Part shown: positions 57,817-64,000 of the stretch, in pieces | How positions within the stretch are numbered: the first letter of the stretch is position 1 | Layout of the letters: every line of letters begins with the position of its first letter | NCBI RefSeq assembly: GCF_040712315.1 | Contig: NC_134020.1 | Location: 9,395,436-9,459,435, forward strand | DNA from: Castanea sativa | Lineage: Eukaryota > Streptophyta > Magnoliopsida > Fagales > Fagaceae | Direction: 5' to 3' | DNA: 64,000 nt | Position numbers and translations under genes: made by a program | The notes under the pieces: generated by a model | Databases searched by the model: none | Seen by the model: only the letters and a program-made list of their open reading frames with translations | Told to the model about the DNA's origin: nothing

Positions 57817-58560
57817 TTGTCAGACTTTCCTTTCAATACATGTGCTGGACAACCCCAAATATAGGGGATGTCTCATACTAGGCTTACACCTAGTCCACAA
57901 CTCTACAGGTATTTTAGGAACAGACTTTGAAGGTACTAAATTCAAAAGATACATTGCAATACTTAAGGCATATCCCCAAAAGGAAATTGGTAGAGTCGAA
58001 TAACTCAACATGGATCTAACTCTATCTAAAAGAGTCATATTCCTTCTTTCTGCTACACCATTTTTTTGTGGAGTTTCAGGTGCAGTCAACTGGGATATAA
58101 TCCCATTTTTAGTCAAGTAATCCTTGAAATCCCCAAGAAGGTATTCTCCACCTTGATCAGATAGAATGGCCTTTATGCGTTTAGCTAATTGATTCTCAAC
58201 TTCAGCCCTAAACTCTTTGAACTTTTCAAAAGTTTCGGACTTCCGTTTCATTAAGTACACATAAGGAATATAGAGTAATCATCAATGAAGGTAATGAAAT
58301 ACTCATAGCCACCTCTTGCTTAGATTGACATAGGACCACATACATCTGAATGTACTAGTTCTAGCAACTCTTGGGCTCTTCTACCTTTTGCATTAAAAGG
58401 TCATTTGGTCATTTTACCCTCCAAACAAGATTCACAAACTGGAAAACCATCAAAGTCCATGGGCCTAAGAGTCCATCTTTGATAAATCTTTGAGTTCTGT
58501 TTGAATTAATATGACCCAAACGCAAGTGCCAAAGATATGCATCACTTGTAGAAGGAAACT
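57817..58560 (-). pseudogene. Copia element 1: integrase
   Basis: Minus strand. The core has KAILSDQGGEYLLGDFKDYL (second catalytic Asp in SDQGGEY) and APETPQKNGVAERRNMTLLD (catalytic Glu), then RSMLSYSTLPISFWGYALSI and LVPSKSVPKIPVELW. The N-terminal zinc region and the first Asp region are degraded between 58261 and 58560 (remnants of the LRLGHINPNR type near 58500). Frameshifts at about 57830 and 58260. It would form the integration complex in the intact family. Confidence 0.85.
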
Positions 58561-58860
58561 TTAACCCTTCTTTATTACAACATTGTCTTTAAGGATAACA
58601 CAATATCCATCTTTACCTAAATAAGTTGCAGAAATTAAATTCCTACGAACATTTGGTACATACAAACAGTCTTCCAATATTAAAACTCTAGATTTAAAAC
58701 ATAAATTAAACACTCCAATAGCTATAACTGGAATCCTGCTCCCATCAACCAAGGTAAGAAACATTTCCCCTTCATTCAACTTTCTGGTCTCCTGAAACCC
58801 CTGCAAAGATTTACAGATATGATTAGTACAACTTGAATCCACACACTAGGAATCTGTGGG
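58561..58860 (-). pseudogene. Copia element 1: protease
   Basis: Minus strand DSSCTNHICKSLQGFQETRK with LEDCLYVPNVRRNLISATYL. The copia D-S-G active site reads D-S-S here (codon complement of 58831-58833, GGT to AGT). The close relative at 8880-8905 keeps DSG. A stop lies just upstream (58846-58848). Confidence 0.87.
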
Positions 58861-59746
58861 ATTCTGTACTAAACATGTTTCAAGAAGGAATGTACTTTTC
58901 ATACCTTTATTTGGCAGCCTTAAATATTGGACAATTCCTCTTCCAATGTCCTTTCTCTTCACAATGGAAACACTTTCCTTTGGTTTTCTTTCCTTTGTTG
59001 GCAACTCCTAAGGCAACTTGTTTACCATCTTTCTTGGTGAAGTCCTTTTTCTTTTTCTTCTTCTTCTTCTTCTTCTTCTTTTTACCTTTGCCTTTCGACT
59101 TAGGTTGAGAAATAGAAACTTCAGCCATATTGGCATCAACACTAGAAGTGCCAAGGATGCCTTCCGCCACTACCAACTCATTCATCAATTCAGACAATAA
59201 ATAAATTTTTTTGTTCATATTATAATTAAGCTTGAATTCCTTGAATGATTCTGGTAGTGACTGGAGTATCATATCCACTTGGGATTCTCCATCAATATTA
59301 CCACCTAAAACTTCCAATGTATTTAGATTAGAGACAACCCTAAGACAATGCTCCCTCACTGAAGTATCTTCAGCCATATTGGTATTATAAATCTGCCTCA
59401 TAGTTTCTTGCTTTGTAGAACAGCCTTACTCACCAAACATCTCCTTCAGACTTAGCATTATGTTCGAAGCAAGTTCTACATCCTGCATTTGATGCTGTAG
59501 AACATTTGAAATAGATGCTAGGATATAACACTTAGCCATCTCATTAGATTTCTGCCAATGATCATATCGCTGTTTTTCCTCAAGAGGAGCATCTAATGAT
59601 GGAAAGCTGGGACGTGGTTGAGTAAGCACATATCTGTGCTCTTCAGTAGTAAGAACAATGTCCAAATTTCTTTTCCAGTCAACATAGTTAGATTCAATCA
59701 GTTTGTTTTGATTAAGAATAGCAACAAGTGGGCTAAATGATGCCAT
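58861..59746 (-). pseudogene. Copia element 1: gag
   Basis: Start ATG 59746 (MASFSPLVAILNQNKLIESN), identical beginning to the gag at 9803. Capsid segments SNYVDWKRNLDIVLTTEEHR, QRYDHWQKSNEMAKCYILAS; a stop after KEMFGE (59426) and a second open part from 59401 with DGESQVDMILQSLPESFKEF, a poly-lysine tract, and the knuckle CFHCEEKGHWKRNC (58930-58975). No introns expected. The two gag copies in the window differ in the length of the lysine tract. Confidence 0.9.
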
Positions 59747-60745
59747 GATTTTAAATCTGAAAATAATAAACATGGATATAATTAGTAAACTAGACATTAT
59801 CAATTTAGCACATAAACATATATTATGGAACCTTAATAAAACCGTAATATAAAATATGAAATGACAACCCAATCCCATATTCAATATCCCTCAGCATAGA
59901 GTGAATATTAAATACTATGATCGATTGAGAACTATTCTCATTATTGGTGCTATCATGATAACTCTTATCAAACATTAATAATATGCCGTTTTACATTTAG
60001 CCTCTAAGTAATAATAGTAAGAACTCAGAATAGAGGATACTATAATACTTAGTCTAGTGTATACCATTGTCTAGAATCATGTGTAGCCACATTTTGTCTC
60101 CCTTAACAGCTTTATTTTGTAGTACCATGATACAAAACACCCTCCGCACGGAATGCAAAGCTCAAGGCTAAGATAAAGTGTTTGATCAAACCACTATAAA
60201 TCAGGTACTTCAATCTTGTAGGACCATGAAATAAATACTCTCCGCATGGAATGCTAAGCTCGAAGCAAAGACAAAGTATATATTTCACACTACTATGAAC
60301 TGATAATGGAGGTCGTGAGATGCAACCCTTGTATCTCTCTCCCACTAGATATTTTAAATTAAAGGTTTTTAAGATCAAGAACCATAATAATGCTAGAAAC
60401 CCTTGAAAAACATAATCCTAATCTCATTAGGAATAAATTTCATTAAACAAATACTTTAATCCTAGCATTAATATATATAATGTAATATAAACCCATATTA
60501 TATTATATATATGGATTATTACATGTAATATATGATTATTACATTATATATATTATACAGATTGTTAGAATCCTTTATAAACAATTTGCATGCCATCAAA
60601 GATTTGCACTCCAAGCCAAGCGGTGCAATAACATCCATTCACGCAATTGATAGTTACATGCAATATTCCGATATCCTTGGCCATAAAGAATAATTAGAAT
60701 CAATAACTGCCATAAAGGATTGCAATCGGTGCAAAGCTCATGTCA

Positions 60746-60791
<46 letters not shown>

Positions 60792-61266
60792 ATAAAATAT
60801 AATATATCTAAACCAATTTAGGATATTAGACTTTGAATCCTAATATCACTTCCTTAAAGATAACTAACACATGCAAAGCAATTGAATGCTTGAATAGCCA
60901 AGCGGTGCAAAAAAGAAATCCAAGCAATGCAATTACTTAGTTCACACACGTGACAGTTATTGCCTTGGAAGTCATATAAGGCCATTCTATCTACAATATA
61001 TATAACAAGGATTCAAGGCCATCTTATATGCATGTGATAATTGCCTTGGAAGAGTTATAAGGCCATGAAAGTGTTATCCCGTAATAGTGCCTTGGCCCAA
61101 ACCGTTAAGTTTTAAACTTCTAACTTGACGGTTATATAACAACATCATCTAGAAGTCTATGGCAAGAGAAATTCTTTTAAAGACCAAATTCCATAACACC
61201 AAGAAAATGATTTTCTTTGATTCTGAAACTCAATCACATGTTACACAAGCATGATATGAAAACCTG
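59747..61266 (-). other. Long leader of copia element 1
   Basis: About 1.5 kb between primer site and gag without a convincing ORF. Contains two imperfect 100-base repeats with TAG(T/G)ACCATGA and CCGCA(C/T)GGAATGC (60118-60190, 60222-60280), repeated GCCAAGCGGTGCAA (60617, 60897), repeated ATTGCCTTGGAAG with ATAAGGCCAT (60959, 61031), and AT-rich palindromes around 60470-60560. A deleted version is at 9804-10017. Confidence 0.65.
60748..60786. repeat. (AT)n microsatellite
   Basis: About 19 perfect AT units within the copia leader. Confidence 0.95.
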
Positions 61267-61278
61267 GCTCTAATACCA
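61267..61278 (-). promoter_or_regulatory. Primer binding site (tRNA-iMet type) of copia element 1
   Basis: The minus strand reads TGGTATTAGAGC two bases from the LTR terminus at 61281. Confidence 0.87.
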
Positions 61279-61280
61279 AT

Positions 61281-62640
61281 TGTTGGAAAATTTGGTTTTG
61301 TATCTTATACAAAACACACAGCGGAAGTAACAAACATGGATCTATTTCATTCATGATTGATAACATGCACTATAAAAATTTCAAAATTTAAGAACAAGAT
61401 AGCGTACCTTGGTGCGGTGAAATTCAAGACAAAAAATTAGAAGTACTTGGGAACACTTTTAATCTTCACTCCAATTCCACTTTACGTTCAAGAAGTGTGA
61501 TTTCTCAATCAGTTTTCAAGGGAGAATAATTGAGTGGCTTCACTCACACACATCCACATACTATGATGTGTCTTTCTCATTTTCTAATAAAAAATTTTGT
61601 ATGTGTCTCCCATTTATAACTAACTGATTATCTAATTGGGCTGGCCTATTGGGCCTTTCCAATTGGGCTTTAGAGTGTGGCTTGGAGTGGGACCAAAATG
61701 GACCAATAAGACACTAGCTCCAACGAGCCTTGGGCTTTTCTGTCAACTCTTGACAAGTCCAAAGTTACCATTAATTATATTTAATACCACTATATAAATA
61801 TAATTGCACTCTAGGCCTTATTAATAAATTATATCCCAAGACTTTATTATACATGCAACCCCTTCATCAAATATTCGTAGTAATACAAAGTCATGAATAT
61901 AGACTGCCACTTTGAAGATTACTACATCTTAATTCTTGAGTACCCGTTTTAATCCTATAAGTTATTCATCATATATTTATGAAATCCAATTTCATAAATA
62001 TATACTTTAGTATCTCCTTACTAAATTGGTTAGGCCTAACACTCTGAATAATCAAACCCATTAAACTTATCTCAAGAGAATATTTTATATCTCCGTTGAG
62101 GGATTATGCAATTCATCTTGCGAATATACGTTCCATCAACACTAAATGTGGCTGCCCAACATACTGAGGTTTTGATCGTGACTTTAGATCTCACTCCTGA
62201 TATATCAAAGCAACCTACACCTCATGATCAGGTCCATTATTCTCTCAAGATTAAGAGTTCATGCAAATAGAAGTCGTGAGATTTATTATTAATTTGACAG
62301 TCATTAGGAGAATAATAAATCTCACAGCGGTCAAGTTCAATATGTCTTAACTCTTAAAACATATCAACATACCCACTAGAAGTCTTCACTTCGATAATCA
62401 AGACAAATCATCTTAGTTGATACGTTATAGTCTTCACAGATGAAATGCCCAATTTCATCACTGACTATGAACTATAATTCTGAGTTTACAAAGAACTTGT
62501 GATTTATATCTTTTATAACTTTTCACATTAATTACATACTATGCATCTCATGGACTATATGATAATGTCCAAATAATCATGTTACCCTTATTTTAAATAG
62601 TAATAAAACAACTTTATTAATCATAACATTAAGTCATACA
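61281..62640 (-). mobile_element. 5' LTR of copia element 1, shared with copia element 2 (LTR3j)
   Basis: Plus strand TGTTGGAAAATTTGG... to AAGTCATACAT, about 1360 bp. Compared with LTR3h it lacks the last 70 or so bases, where RNase H coding sequence of a second copia element begins. It thus serves as 5' LTR of element 1 and lies where the 3' LTR of element 2 should be. Confidence 0.88.
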
Positions 62641-64000
62641 TCTTCACGAGCAACAATGTCTCGAATGATGTGATACTTTCTGTCTATGTGCTTTCCTTTC
62701 TTGTGATTCCTTGGATCCTTGGATTGTGCAACAACTCCACTATTGTCGCAAAACAATGTAATAGGAACTTGCTCAATTCTCATAACACCAAGATCACAAA
62801 GGAATTTCTTGAGCCAAACAGCCTCCTTTGCCACCTCACAAGCAGCAACATATTCGGCTTCCATGGTGGAGTCAGCAATACAAGATTTCTTAACACTTCT
62901 CCAACTTATGGCTCCACCTCCCAAGGTGAAAAAACATCCCGAGGTGGATTTTCTGAAATCTAGACCCGACTGAAAATCTGAATTTGTATAGCCAATGGGA
63001 ATCAAATCCTTACACCGGTAAACAAGCATATAATCTCTTGTTCTCCTAAGATACTTGAGAATATGCTTTACTGCTTGCCAATGTTTAGGTCCTAGATTTG
63101 ATTGATATCAGCTGACCATGCCAACTAAATAATAAATATCTGGTCTAGTACAAAGCATGGCATACATGAGACTTCCCACAGCAGAAGCATAGGAAACTTG
63201 TCTCATCAAATTTTCTTCCTCTTAAGTCTTAGGCCTTTGGTCATCAGACAGAGAAACTCCATGTCTAAAAGGAAGTAATCCTTTCTTGGAGTTTTGCTTG
63301 CTAAACCGTTCTAGAACTTTATCTATATATCCAGCCTGTGACAAACCCAACATCTTATTCTTTCGATCTCGCCAAAGCTTGATCCCTAAAATATAGTTAG
63401 CTTCACCCAAGTCCTTCATATCAAATTGGCTAGACAACTAAACCTTTACTGATGACATTACCCCTACATCATTCCCAATGAGTAGAATATCATCAACATA
63501 AAGCACTAGGAACATTACTACTTTGTCTTGATGTCTCTTTGTACACACATGGTTCATCCAGATTTTGTTCAAAACCAAATGATTTGATTGCCTGATCAAA
63601 TCTGATATTCCATGACCTAGATACTTGCTTAAGTCCATAAATGGACCTTTTCAACTTGCATATCATATGCTCTTGGTTCTTTGCTATGAAACCTTCTGGT
63701 TGCATCATGTAAATTTCTTCTTCAAGATTGCCATTAAGAAATGCAGTCTTGACATCCATTTTCCAAATCTTATAATCATAATGGGCAGCAATGGATAAGA
63801 GAATTCTGATAGATTTAAGCATGGCTACTGGTGAAAAAGTTTCATCATAGTCAATGCCTTCTTTTTGTGTATACCATTTCGTCAGTAGTCTTGCTTTAAA
63901 GGTTTCAACCTTTCCATCTATACCTCTCTTCCTCTTGTAAATCCATTTGCAACCAACAGGTTTAATGCCGTTAGGCGCCTCTACAAGATCCCATACATGA
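62641..64000 (-). pseudogene. Copia element 2: reverse transcriptase and RNase H (runs off the window)
   Basis: Minus strand. RNase H: TLGGGAISWRSVKKSCIADS, TMEAEYVAACEVAKEAVWLK, KKGKHIDRKYHIIRDIVARE (cut at 62641, so the pol C-terminus and polypurine tract are lost). RT: motif A kept in KIWKMDVKTAFLNGNLEEEI (near 63750), KLKRSIYGLKQVSRSWNIRF, LYVDDILLIGNDVG (YVDD intact near 63495), MKDLGEANYILGIKLWRDRK. Damage: stop at 63222-63224 region, stop near 63437, frameshift near 63535. The sequence upstream (integrase, gag) is beyond 64000. It has 165 bases that element 1 lost. Confidence 0.9.

Noticed and set aside
60470..60790. AT-rich palindromes and (AT)n as an origin or matrix attachment region
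   Set aside because: Low-complexity AT sequence inside a copia leader; nothing specific supports such a function.
1..64000. tRNA, rRNA or ordinary host protein genes
   Set aside because: None seen; all long frames with recognisable motifs belong to retrotransposons or to their antisense cargo. Short conserved RNA genes could have been missed by eye.

Overview
This window looks like nuclear DNA of a flowering plant. It is AT-rich and I see no bacterial-type genes or operons. It is almost entirely LTR retrotransposons, nested and decayed, and I could not identify any intact ordinary host gene. Element types seen are Ty3/gypsy of the Tat/Ogre kind (tRNA-Arg-type primer site, antisense genes 3' of pol), a Ty3 element with a tRNA-iMet primer site (chromovirus-like), another Ty3 family, many Ty1/copia LTRs about 1.2-1.4 kb long, and a non-autonomous copia-like family carrying an unusual ORF. 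From memory, that ORF and the TCGA-rich LTRs recall woody eudicots such as Fagaceae; this is a weak inference.

Layout. 1-1025: minus-strand leader, primer site and LTR of a chromovirus-like element, inserted in a Tat LTR (1026-3191). 3192-7501: Tat element A (gag end, protease, RT/RNase H), split by a copia solo LTR at 4834-6037 with a perfect GCTAA duplication. 7502-11887: truncated copia pieces (LTR +, gag-PR-INT -, LTR -), the last LTR holding a nested solo LTR. 11888-16201: Tat gag split by a rearranged copy of the non-autonomous element (12019-15396). 16202-20632: Tat element B (LTR, primer site, leader, protease, RNase H remnant). 20633-24111: a head-to-head palindromic chromovirus-like element. 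24124-24654: a solo LTR with CTAGA duplication. 24660-33601: Tat integrase, then two intron-containing antisense genes (26421-27722 and 28251-30770), a copia solo LTR in the upstream region of the second, a degenerate tandem array and a polypurine tract. 33602-35254: the following Tat LTR. 35255-37363: minus-strand Ty3 gag plus LTR. 37364-38054: sequence I cannot assign. 38055-43904: the best copy of the non-autonomous element. 43905-53250: Tat element C (gag, protease with G-patch-like segment, probable intron, RT/RNase H, integrase, antisense ORF), interrupted by a copia solo LTR. 53251-62640: a nearly complete minus-strand copia element, with a nested solo LTR in its 3' LTR. 62641-64000: a second copia pol joined in tandem to the same LTR.

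Nothing here appears able to transpose by itself: all gag-pol regions carry stops, frameshifts or deletions, and several catalytic motifs are changed. The most interesting material is (i) the non-autonomous family with gag zinc knuckles, no recognisable pol and a conserved unrelated ORF; (ii) the antisense, intron-bearing plant-mobile-domain-type gene inside a Tat element; (iii) the palindromic chromovirus-like element; and (iv) a probable sense-strand intron between protease and RT in Tat element C. Boundaries were read by eye; those with target-site duplications are firm, the others are good to roughly 5-20 bases.
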